A stretch of 40,560 nt of DNA. Origin: a virus. How positions within the stretch are numbered: position 1 is the stretch's first letter; every line of letters begins with the position of its first letter. Both the position numbers and the translations under genes were made by a program. Shown one piece after another: positions 21,324 to 27,838 of this stretch. The stretch is from IMG/VR virus record IMGVR_UViG_3300009788_000066, positions 1 through 40,560 of that record; one strand, given 5' to 3'. A model generated the notes under the pieces. It was not told the DNA's origin and did no database searches. It saw only the letters and a program-made list of their open reading frames with translations.

Positions 21324-21505
21324 GCCATAAATCTTCCTGTTTTCTTATTCCTCTTCTTTTTAACAATAGCACTCTTCCTTCTGTCAGGAAATGTCTTACC
21401 TGTAGGAAGACGTTTAATCTTAATTTTAATTCTTCCCTTAGCTCCTTTCAATTTCTTTTTTAACCCTTTCGGAGCAGTGCCGATTAATTTTATTTTTCTG
21501 GCCAT
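21320..21505 (-). CDS. Highly basic 61-aa protein
   Basis: About 40% Lys/Arg (APKGLKKKLKGAKGRIKIKIKR...), almost no acidic residues. It would bind DNA, RNA or membranes strongly. Located between lysis genes; could be a membrane-active lysis peptide or a DNA-condensing protein. It starts within the end of the preceding gene (16-nt overlap). Confidence 0.6.
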   Translation of the reverse strand: MARKIKLIGTAPKGLKKKLKGAKGRIKIKIKRLPTGKTFPDRRKSAIVKKKRNKKTGRFMA

Positions 21506-21882
21506 TTAATATCAGAGACATCAATTGTAATATTTTCTTGTAGTGAAGCCTGTATTCCAGCATTGTCTACATGATTCATTAATCCTACTCCAAGTCCTAT
21601 AAGGACTAATACTCCAAATCCACCGATAAACCATTTCCTAGGAGTAAGTATCTTATCTGCTAATACTTGAGATATATCAGAAAACGATCTCTGTGTTGCT
21701 GGCGAACTCTCAGTATGCAATGGCATCTCTCTTAGAGTAGCTCTATAAAATGATTCCATTTCCGTGAATCTTTCCTCATATATATCTGCCAATTCTTTTT
21801 TAATCTCTTCTACTTCTGCATATGTATATAGCATATTCTCCCTTTCAAACATCCTAGTTGTATTTTTTTTCTTTATAGGCAT
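21490..21882 (-). CDS. Coiled-coil membrane protein of the lysis block
   Basis: 130 aa: charged helical N-terminal part (VEEIKKELADIYEERFTEMESF), then one membrane span at about residues 84-103 (WFIGGFGVLVLIGLGVGLM) and a short tail. The start overlaps the preceding stop as TAATG. Perhaps a holin or holin accessory; unassigned. Confidence 0.55.
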   Translation of the reverse strand: MPIKKKNTTRMFERENMLYTYAEVEEIKKELADIYEERFTEMESFYRATLREMPLHTESSPATQRSFSDISQVLADKILTPRKWFIGGFGVLVLIGLGVGLMNHVDNAGIQASLQENITIDVSDIKWPEK

Positions 21883-22157
21883 TATTTGAGGACAAAAGTA
21901 AGAGTAGTAAGAGTAGCTCCCACTATAAAGATTATTGTATATTTGACGATCTCTTTGAACATAACATTCGTTGGTGCAAATTCCTTCTGTGATAGTGCTA
22001 GTCCTGATTGGATTTTATTCTCTACTAATTTCAGCTCTGCTTTAGTGACATATTTCGTATTTAAATCTTTTCGTATCTCTGATACATGAGTCGCTGTATT
22101 CCTTGTCCTCTCATCTATACGAGCCAACAATGCACTATCACTTTCAGTCTTTTTCAT
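21882..22157 (-). CDS. XhlA-like membrane protein
   Basis: 91 aa: N-terminal helix (LLARIDERTRNTATHVSEIRKDL) and a C-terminal membrane span (residues 70-89, EIVKYTIIFIVGATLTTLTF), the topology of haemolysin XhlA/holin-associated proteins. ATGA overlap with the holin-like gene upstream. Confidence 0.55.
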   Translation of the reverse strand: MKKTESDSALLARIDERTRNTATHVSEIRKDLNTKYVTKAELKLVENKIQSGLALSQKEFAPTNVMFKEIVKYTIIFIVGATLTTLTFVLK

Positions 22158-22408
22158 TTTTTAATTTTATTAAGGATTACTTTACCGATTTCGTAAATAC
22201 CTATTGAAGAAGTTCCTACCATTGGTATCGCCCATGCAAAAAAGGCTTTTATTTCCTCTGTAGCGTAATATTCATACGCTGTTGCTACTACTCCACCCAA
22301 GACAGATAAAAGACCAACCACCATTAAAGGGTTAGCTTTGTAGCGTTTTGCCCACTGTGTGATACATGTAACCAATCCTGCTCCTAATAGAATATATAAT
22401 TCATGCAT
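22154..22408 (-). CDS. Holin-like protein
   Basis: 84 aa with two to three hydrophobic segments (residues 4-19, 28-47 and 55-75) and a Lys-rich C-terminus (KVILNKIKK), typical of small phage holins that form membrane lesions for endolysin release. It leads a coupled set ending in the M23 peptidase. Confidence 0.6.
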   Translation of the reverse strand: MHELYILLGAGLVTCITQWAKRYKANPLMVVGLLSVLGGVVATAYEYYATEEIKAFFAWAIPMVGTSSIGIYEIGKVILNKIKK

Positions 22409-22431
22409 AATAATTTGATTAAATCAATAAA

Positions 22432-22460
22432 ATCCTAGCACTTATAGAACAAAGTATCAA
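22432..22460 (-). promoter_or_regulatory. Possible lysis-cassette promoter
   Basis: On the minus strand, TTGATA (22460-22455) and TAGGAT (22437-22432) lie 17 nt apart, before the holin-like gene. The leader also carries the 13-mer AATTTGATTAAAT (plus-strand reading) found before the gene starting at 2248. Weak match. Confidence 0.3.
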
Positions 22461-23128
22461 GTCAATACCCTGGTTTCAGGGATCCCATCCATTGAAAAGT
22501 CAAATTGAGCAAGGGTGATCGATCCTTTATCAGTAAACCATTGTACTTGTAGAACATCACCATCAACTATTCCTGTGGCATCTGCTTTAAATGGGACCCC
22601 AATATCCTGGCCAAGTGTCTTAAGAGAAACCATTAGAGAACTTATTCCTAGAGGACTTCCATTTTTTAATAACCGAAAACTAGCTACTGTAAGAGCCACG
22701 GAAGGTGATACCAGAAATCCAAACGAAACTGTATAATTACCAGTTTCTCCTAGATCTTTTGTAGTCAATGTAGCATTTGTAATATCTACGAATGTACCGC
22801 TTGAAGTTGATTGAGGTGTTTGATCTATAATAAACTGTCTATCATGAGAAATACTCTTCTTCATAGAAGACCAAGCAGTATCACTAGCATGTATTTGAAT
22901 TGATTGATTCTGAGAAAGAGTCACAGTAACACCATCTATATTCTCAGAAAAACTTACTATCCCAGTATTAATATTAGAGACATTCAAATTCTGTAATGCA
23001 AAATCGGTTAAGTCTCCAAGGGTAAGAGTTATGTCACTTGCACTATTACATCTGATCTCATGATCCGTTAAAAGAACAGTGTAGTTAGCAGTGACAGTTG
23101 TAATAGGTGTAAATTGATTTTGAGACAT
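22457..23128 (-). CDS. Tail fibre / receptor-binding-like protein
   Basis: 223 aa, beta-rich with an N-terminal fibre-like motif (NYTVLLTDHEIRCNSASDITLTLGD) and a C-terminal jelly-roll-like domain (GNYTVSFGFLVSPSVALTVASFRLLKNG ... GDVLQVQWFTDKGSI), like C1q/TNF-type tips of phage fibres. The start overlaps the stop of the spike gene (TAATG), so the two are probably assembled together at the tail. Confidence 0.55.
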   Translation of the reverse strand: MSQNQFTPITTVTANYTVLLTDHEIRCNSASDITLTLGDLTDFALQNLNVSNINTGIVSFSENIDGVTVTLSQNQSIQIHASDTAWSSMKKSISHDRQFIIDQTPQSTSSGTFVDITNATLTTKDLGETGNYTVSFGFLVSPSVALTVASFRLLKNGSPLGISSLMVSLKTLGQDIGVPFKADATGIVDGDVLQVQWFTDKGSITLAQFDFSMDGIPETRVLT

Positions 23129-24816
23129 TATTCTAGTATATTAAATTTCAAAGTATCAGCCACTAAGTTCACAGTACTTGCAGTATCTTCTGCAAATATC
23201 TCTAAATAATCATCAGTCTGAAATTCAAAACTTCCTTGAATAGGGATGTTTCTTAAATCGTTATTATCAAATGTATCTCTTGATGTAGAGTCAAATATTA
23301 ATTCCCCCCAATCTCCAGCAGCATCATCTGCTACAAATGCAGTATCGATATCGAAAGTTGTTAATGTCACATTGGATATGGCATGTACTCCGTTATAGTT
23401 TGTACTATTGTTTATATTAACTCTCTGGGTAACACTAAAGTCTAAATCAGGTAAGTTTCTAGTATCGGTTGTTACTGTAGTAGCACCGCCTCCTGCGTCA
23501 GCATATGCAGTAATAGCATTACTTACTAAATTCCCTCTCACAAAGCAGAACTGAAAAGGATTATTAGCACCTGCTTGCGCATTAACTCTAAATGATGCTA
23601 AACAAAACAGGATTCTGTCTTCTAGTCCTATATACGTAGCTCTTCCTGTGGTATCATTTTCAAATCTTTGCACTGCGGTAACTCTTTCGCCAAAAGTACC
23701 AGCAAGTTTCACAGGCGTATTTGATGCTGCTATTACTGTCACAGTTGAATTCTCTATCATTGTGATGAATGTAGTAGCCGTGCTATCAGGAATTCTAGAA
23801 TTACCTTTTACGGTAACGTTGGGGTTTCTCTCATCAACACTTCCTGAATTAAATCTACCAACACCATCATCAGCAACGAATGCTGTGTCTATATCGAACG
23901 TATTGGCTGTAACACTACTTACATTGTGACCGTTATTATAATTAGTAGTCAGATCTATTAAGACCGTATCTCCATTACTAAGTCCGTGAGCAGTACTAGT
24001 AACAGTTGTGAATCCTCCTCCTGCATCTGCAAAAGCTGTTATATCTCCAGTCAATCCAACTCTATAAAAATCACCTCCGAGAGAATCATCTATAGCATTA
24101 CCTGATATATCTAATCCACCATCATATGTATTAATAGGATTTATGAATATAAAAGATTCAGTAGACTGCATACCGATCTGACAGTTTTCTATTGTTAATG
24201 TTCCAAAATTACCTCCATCAATTTCAAACGCTGTTCCTCCTACATTATTTCCAAATTTAAATTGTGCAACTATAACAGTCTGCCCTATGTCACTTATTGT
24301 AAATCCATCATCCCAAGCAGAAGCAATCATAAAATCCGTTATTGAGAAGAAGTCTGTATTCTGTACTGTCCCCATCTTGGTTCCAGATGCACCAATAACA
24401 AAAGTCCCTTTTAACCAAAACGTATTTCTTCTGGCTCCTCCATCTGGAAAATCTACCAAGTCTCCGCCTCCTGTTAATAGAATTCTTATAAATCTACATA
24501 TGAATATATTTCCTGTAGCAGTTGCTGGATTATCAATAAATAATGAATCAGTTCCTTCATATATAAGTTCATCAAAATTAATCTCCCATGCTTGAAGTGC
24601 AACAGTAGCTCCATCAGCTATTTTGAGCTGATTAGTTCCAATATTAACCCTTCCATTAATAAAATAATAACCACTGGGAAGTGTTATAACACCTGCAACA
24701 GGCTTAGGGAAATCACTGAGTTTGCAAATATCATTAAATTTAGGCACTGATATTGCAAGTTTCAGTACACTTGCATCAACCCTATCTGGAAAAAATTTAC
24801 TATCAATTCCTGGCAT
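23128..24816 (-). CDS. Tailspike-like protein with a duplicated inserted module
   Basis: 562 aa. The first 250 residues look like a beta-helix or spike (repeated Ile/Asn-rich turns: GGTAFEIDGGNFGTLTIENC). A ~68-residue module, ITAFADAGGG...TNYN...TANTFDIDTAFVADD, occurs twice, at about residues 256-323 and 434-503. This Gly/Thr-rich module type is frequent in environmental phage structural proteins. The C-terminus is beta-rich. Likely host-surface binding; no catalytic motif identified. Confidence 0.6.
   Translation of the reverse strand: MPGIDSKFFPDRVDASVLKLAISVPKFNDICKLSDFPKPVAGVITLPSGYYFINGRVNIGTNQLKIADGATVALQAWEINFDELIYEGTDSLFIDNPATATGNIFICRFIRILLTGGGDLVDFPDGGARRNTFWLKGTFVIGASGTKMGTVQNTDFFSITDFMIASAWDDGFTISDIGQTVIVAQFKFGNNVGGTAFEIDGGNFGTLTIENCQIGMQSTESFIFINPINTYDGGLDISGNAIDDSLGGDFYRVGLTGDITAFADAGGGFTTVTSTAHGLSNGDTVLIDLTTNYNNGHNVSSVTANTFDIDTAFVADDGVGRFNSGSVDERNPNVTVKGNSRIPDSTATTFITMIENSTVTVIAASNTPVKLAGTFGERVTAVQRFENDTTGRATYIGLEDRILFCLASFRVNAQAGANNPFQFCFVRGNLVSNAITAYADAGGGATTVTTDTRNLPDLDFSVTQRVNINNSTNYNGVHAISNVTLTTFDIDTAFVADDAAGDWGELIFDSTSRDTFDNNDLRNIPIQGSFEFQTDDYLEIFAEDTASTVNLVADTLKFNILE
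23305..24050 (-). repeat. Duplicated module inside the tailspike-like gene
   Basis: Two copies of a ~205-nt coding segment, about 23305-23515 and 23845-24050, share ITA(F/Y)ADAGGG, TNYN and TTFDIDTAFVADD. Conservation is highest at the ends of each module. Confidence 0.7.
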
Positions 24817-24848
24817 GTATAGTAGAAATACAGGGTCGGCTAGATATT

Positions 24849-24877
24849 ATGTTACTCTTTTTCAATACATATGTAAA
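24849..24877 (-). promoter_or_regulatory. Possible leftward promoter for the spike/lysis transcript
   Basis: On the minus strand, TTTACA (24877-24872) and TAACAT (24854-24849) are 17 nt apart, 33 nt upstream of the spike ATG. Divergent from the operator promoter at 24883. Confidence 0.35.
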
Positions 24878-24882
24878 TTCTA

Positions 24883-24911
24883 TTGACATGCGATGTCACA
24901 TGAGCTATCAT
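24883..24911 (+). promoter_or_regulatory. Operator-promoter copy 4 (rightward, island)
   Basis: TTGACA (24883-24888), operator ATGCGATGTCACAT (24888-24901), -10 TATCAT (24906-24911), 17-nt spacer. A 10-bp palindrome ACAGTACTGT lies at 24919-24928, about the start point. It drives the plus-strand island, the only rightward genes in the phage. Confidence 0.75.
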
Positions 24912-24954
24912 TGTCTGTACAGTACTGTTAATACATTTTTAATATTTAACCCCC

Positions 24955-25047
24955 ATGCCTATGAAAGAGCTAGGTCCTGAAGTTTTTGTATCCGCTATTT
25001 TTGTTGGCGCGATATTCTTTATGCTCCAGAATTCTGGAGTTATTTAA
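24955..25047 (+). CDS. 30-aa membrane peptide
   Basis: MPMKELGPEVFVSAIFVGAI... is a short charged start followed by one hydrophobic span. First frame downstream of the rightward operator promoter, with an A/T-rich leader. Reality is supported by position only. Confidence 0.4.
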   Translation: MPMKELGPEVFVSAIFVGAIFFMLQNSGVI

Positions 25048-25058
25048 CCCCCCTTATT

Positions 25059-25199
25059 ATGAAAAATCAAAAAAAAGACGGTGATACTAAAGACGCTTCC
25101 TCTATGGAAGGGAAATACCTCACCGGAAAAAACCTAGAAGAAGCTAGGAAAAAAATTAAAGACGCTAAGAAAAAGAAAGATGAAGATAACAAGAAATAA
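25059..25199 (+). CDS. 46-aa Lys/Asp-rich protein
   Basis: Strongly charged and helical (EEARKKIKDAKKKKDEDNKK at the C-terminus). Starts 11 nt after the preceding stop; its end overlaps the next gene by 20 nt. Not recognised. Confidence 0.45.
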   Translation: MKNQKKDGDTKDASSMEGKYLTGKNLEEARKKIKDAKKKKDEDNKK

Positions 25200-25353
25200 G
25201 AAATGGCAGGATCCTCTTGAGCGCAATGAGATTATCATTGTAGGAGACTGTGCCAAGAAATGCAGCAAATGCATACCTAACTCTGAAGAGAAGGCTCTGA
25301 AGAAGAAGTATGGCATCAGATCATTTTCAGATGGACTTTGTGACCATCATTAA
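25180..25353 (+). CDS. 57-aa Cys-rich protein
   Basis: From the ATG at 25180. GDCAKKCSKCIP (residues 22-33) and a terminal CDHH give possible zinc ligands. It overlaps the preceding gene in another frame. Function unknown. Confidence 0.45.
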   Translation: MKITRNKKWQDPLERNEIIIVGDCAKKCSKCIPNSEEKALKKKYGIRSFSDGLCDHH

Positions 25354-25372
25354 TAATTTTATAAAAACAAAT

Positions 25373-25537
25373 ATGAAAAACATCAAAATAACAACATCGA
25401 AAAACACCGTCTCTGCGAGATGTCCTTATAAGCCATGCGGTGAGACCACTGTAGGAAGAACCTCTCAGAGAGCTATAAGTAAACTCGTTAAACCTGCACT
25501 CGTGTGCAAAAAGTGCAATAGACTTGTAGGCTTGTAA
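25373..25537 (+). CDS. 54-aa zinc-ribbon protein
   Basis: From the ATG at 25373. CPYKPCG (residues 16-22) and CKKCN (46-50) make a zinc ribbon; the remainder is basic. The longer in-frame start at 25310 would overlap the upstream gene and is less likely. Could be a small DNA- or RNA-polymerase-binding factor. Confidence 0.55.
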   Translation: MKNIKITTSKNTVSARCPYKPCGETTVGRTSQRAISKLVKPALVCKKCNRLVGL

Positions 25538-25547
25538 ACAGAAAAAA

Positions 25548-25567
25548 CATTGCCTTTCGACAATGTC
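25548..25567 (-). terminator. Weak minus-strand hairpin with T-run
   Basis: On the minus strand, ACATTG and CAATGT (6 bp) enclose an 8-nt loop and are followed by six T residues. It would stop leftward read-through into the island; only weakly stable. Confidence 0.35.
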
Positions 25568-25618
25568 ATTCTGCGAAGTATCATTTCTCAATTTACTTTA
25601 TTATTTTATTTTTATCAA

Positions 25619-25834
25619 ATGAAAACCTTACTTACATTATCGGCTCTTATGTTAGTTTTTACTGGGTGTAGTGCTCAACCGTTACCTGAAGAAACAAGAT
25701 CAAGAATATGTCAGGACGCAGTCAATATGCAAGGACAAAGCAATGTCAAGTATCAATGGCTTGGTCCTATAGGGACTTACAAAAAAGATGGTTGTGCCAT
25801 TGTGACAAATGGAGGAACTGATGTGATTTATTAG
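25619..25834 (+). CDS. Small lipoprotein
   Basis: 71 aa from the ATG at 25619. MKTLLTLSALMLVFTGC is a signal with lipobox LVFTGC (C17). The mature domain has three more Cys (CQDAV, GCAIV) and is otherwise polar. Last gene of the island, directly followed by the bidirectional terminator. Small phage lipoproteins often block superinfection or DNA entry; here that role is inference. Confidence 0.65.
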   Translation: MKTLLTLSALMLVFTGCSAQPLPEETRSRICQDAVNMQGQSNVKYQWLGPIGTYKKDGCAIVTNGGTDVIY

Positions 25835-25847
25835 TCAGTACACATCT

Positions 25848-25881
25848 AAAAAGGTCTATGAAATTTCATGGGCCTTTTTTT
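25848..25881. terminator. Bidirectional terminator between convergent units
   Basis: AAAAAGGTCTATGAAA and TTTCATGGGCCTTTTT form a near-perfect stem with A-runs and T-runs at both ends (two T.G pairs on the plus RNA). It separates the rightward island from the leftward ejection-protein genes; the stop codon of the latter lies in the stem's T-run. Confidence 0.8.
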
Positions 25882-27838
25882 ATTCAATCCCCTCTGCAAC
25901 AACAGCAGCTTGAATAGCTTGTAACACTTCACGAGGAATCCCCTGTGTAGCACCATTGATAGCTTTAGTCACTATGGACTGACTCACCCCAGTGTCTTGA
26001 GCTATTTTACGTGCTATAGCTACAGGATCTGCAAATATTTTTCGTGTTGTTGTTATTCCTGCTCTTATAAGTCCAGCAGTAGGTGTAGCCTCTTCAAGTA
26101 TTTCAACTAAACGAGATTTAGCCTGTGATCCTCCTAGATTCTCTGCTGAAAATTTAGCAAAGACTGAATCTTCAAATAAGTCAATATTAGTTTCTTTAGC
26201 TATTCTATCGAATAACTTACGTGTTTGTTCGCCTCTTTCATTCAATGCTTTCTTAAGTATGGTAACTGCTTTTTGATTCTCACCTCCTGCTGCTTTAAAT
26301 ACATCTTTCTCTAGTCCTGCTAATTCAGCAAATTTCGCATTAGCTTTAGCAAGTTCAGGAGCAGCTTGCTGTTGTACTTTGTTCAATTTTCCTCTTAATT
26401 GTTCTACAAACTTATTAAGTGTGTCTTTCTTTGGTTCTGGTAGGTCTCTGTTAATAAGTCCATCTAATCTCTTCTTGATATCATTTATCTTTCCTACAGA
26501 GGTTTCTTTTTGAGAAAGTAATCTCACTTCATTATTAATCTTTTTAAGTCTGTTAAGATCAGCATCTTGCAATGTAGAAACCCTTCCCTTGGGAGATGTT
26601 ACTTTTCCTGCTGATATTTTTACATTGAATCTCTCAAGTATATCATCTTGGAATTCTTTTATGAACTTTCCAGTCTTAGCTTTTATACCCTGTGATGCTT
26701 TTAATGCTTCTCCTTGTATCTTTCCTGCTGATCTTTTGGCTGTATTTATAGAATTTCTCGCTTGTTCTACACTATCCTCTGCTAATGCTAAGGCTCCTTT
26801 CGCTCTAGGATTAGCAGCATTCTGTTCTGCTGCAGCTAAGAACTTCTCAAAACTCTTAGCTCTTTCAGGTTGTTTTACTGTAGTGTTTATAAATTTAGCC
26901 TGATCTGCCGCTGAGAGACCTCCTGTTGGATTGATCACAGTAGATATATCATCAACTCCTGAGAGTTTTCTTTGTAATGCCCTAGCACCTCTTCCTATAG
27001 CCTTTCCTCCAGGTATCAATGAAGATAATAGAATATTCAATCCTGCTCCTGTTACTACCTCCGCAGTTCCTGGGGCCTGTAATGTAGCAGCTTCAAATGC
27101 TGCTGTACCTGCTGCACCTTCAACCCCTCTTGTCAATAGGAATTTTCCTAAATTTCCTAATGTTCCTCCTTGTTTGGCTAAACCAGGTGCTATCTTTAAC
27201 AATCCTGTTCTTGCAGCATTAGCACCTGCTCCTCCTGCTATGAATGCAGGAATAAGTGATGCGACCTTACCAAGAAATTTACCTGCATCATTAGTAGGGA
27301 TTCCTGACCTTTCAAATAATTCTTCAGTAGACACAGGATCGATTCCTGTTATACGTTCTATAATAGGGTCAAGCACTTCACTAGCTTCAGAAAGACCAGC
27401 CCCAAATCCTCCAATTGTTTCTTTTGCTGTCTCTACTATTGCACCTAGTCCAGTAGTACCTCTTTCCTCTGCAGCAGCCCTGATTTGTCCCCCAAGGCCT
27501 CTTGCTGGTAGTTCTGGATCAACCGCTGGCCTAGTCTCACCTCTGAGCTGTGCCCCTAGCCCTCTTGCTGGCAATCGTTGCTGTTCTGGTGGCAATACTG
27601 CTTGATCTTCTGGAACAAACTCTCTTCTTTGAGGACCTACGAATCCAGGCTGCTGAGAAGGAAGTGCCGCAAGTCTCTTTCTTGAACTTTCAGCATCACT
27701 ATTCAAAATATTTCTCCTTGCATTATTCACTCTCACTTTATTTTTATCTCCTATTAAATTAGTGCGTTCCCCAGGAAGTCCAGCAGTTGGTTCTACATCT
27801 TCTTTTAGCTGAAATTGTGATAAGTCAATTGTAGGCAT
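25880..27838 (-). CDS. Internal virion / ejection protein
   Basis: 652 aa. Residues about 130-300 are rich in Gly/Ala with repeated hydrophobic helices (LIPAFIAGGAGANAARTG, VVTGAGLNILLSSLIPGG), a membrane-inserting pattern seen in podovirus pilot proteins (P22 gp7/16/20, T7 gp14-16). The rest is coiled coil and helical. Its start overlaps the stop of the 1130-aa CHAP protein (TAATG), so the two are made together. It would enter the cell envelope during DNA injection. Confidence 0.6.
   Translation of the reverse strand: MPTIDLSQFQLKEDVEPTAGLPGERTNLIGDKNKVRVNNARRNILNSDAESSRKRLAALPSQQPGFVGPQRREFVPEDQAVLPPEQQRLPARGLGAQLRGETRPAVDPELPARGLGGQIRAAAEERGTTGLGAIVETAKETIGGFGAGLSEASEVLDPIIERITGIDPVSTEELFERSGIPTNDAGKFLGKVASLIPAFIAGGAGANAARTGLLKIAPGLAKQGGTLGNLGKFLLTRGVEGAAGTAAFEAATLQAPGTAEVVTGAGLNILLSSLIPGGKAIGRGARALQRKLSGVDDISTVINPTGGLSAADQAKFINTTVKQPERAKSFEKFLAAAEQNAANPRAKGALALAEDSVEQARNSINTAKRSAGKIQGEALKASQGIKAKTGKFIKEFQDDILERFNVKISAGKVTSPKGRVSTLQDADLNRLKKINNEVRLLSQKETSVGKINDIKKRLDGLINRDLPEPKKDTLNKFVEQLRGKLNKVQQQAAPELAKANAKFAELAGLEKDVFKAAGGENQKAVTILKKALNERGEQTRKLFDRIAKETNIDLFEDSVFAKFSAENLGGSQAKSRLVEILEEATPTAGLIRAGITTTRKIFADPVAIARKIAQDTGVSQSIVTKAINGATQGIPREVLQAIQAAVVAEGIE

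Noticed and set aside
24916-24921. TGTACA at the start point of the island promoter as a Phd-type operator
   Set aside because: A bare 6-mer occurs several times elsewhere (for example near 4476, 7130 and 12817), so it is not distinctive; only the clustered GTGTACAC sites are kept.
25316-25591. 91-aa minus-strand frame antisense to the island
   Set aside because: Runs opposite to the promoter and three better plus-strand genes; no domain.
26931-27605. 224-aa plus-strand open frame
   Set aside because: It is antisense to the 652-aa ejection protein, Pro/Ser-rich and without a plausible domain; a codon-usage shadow.
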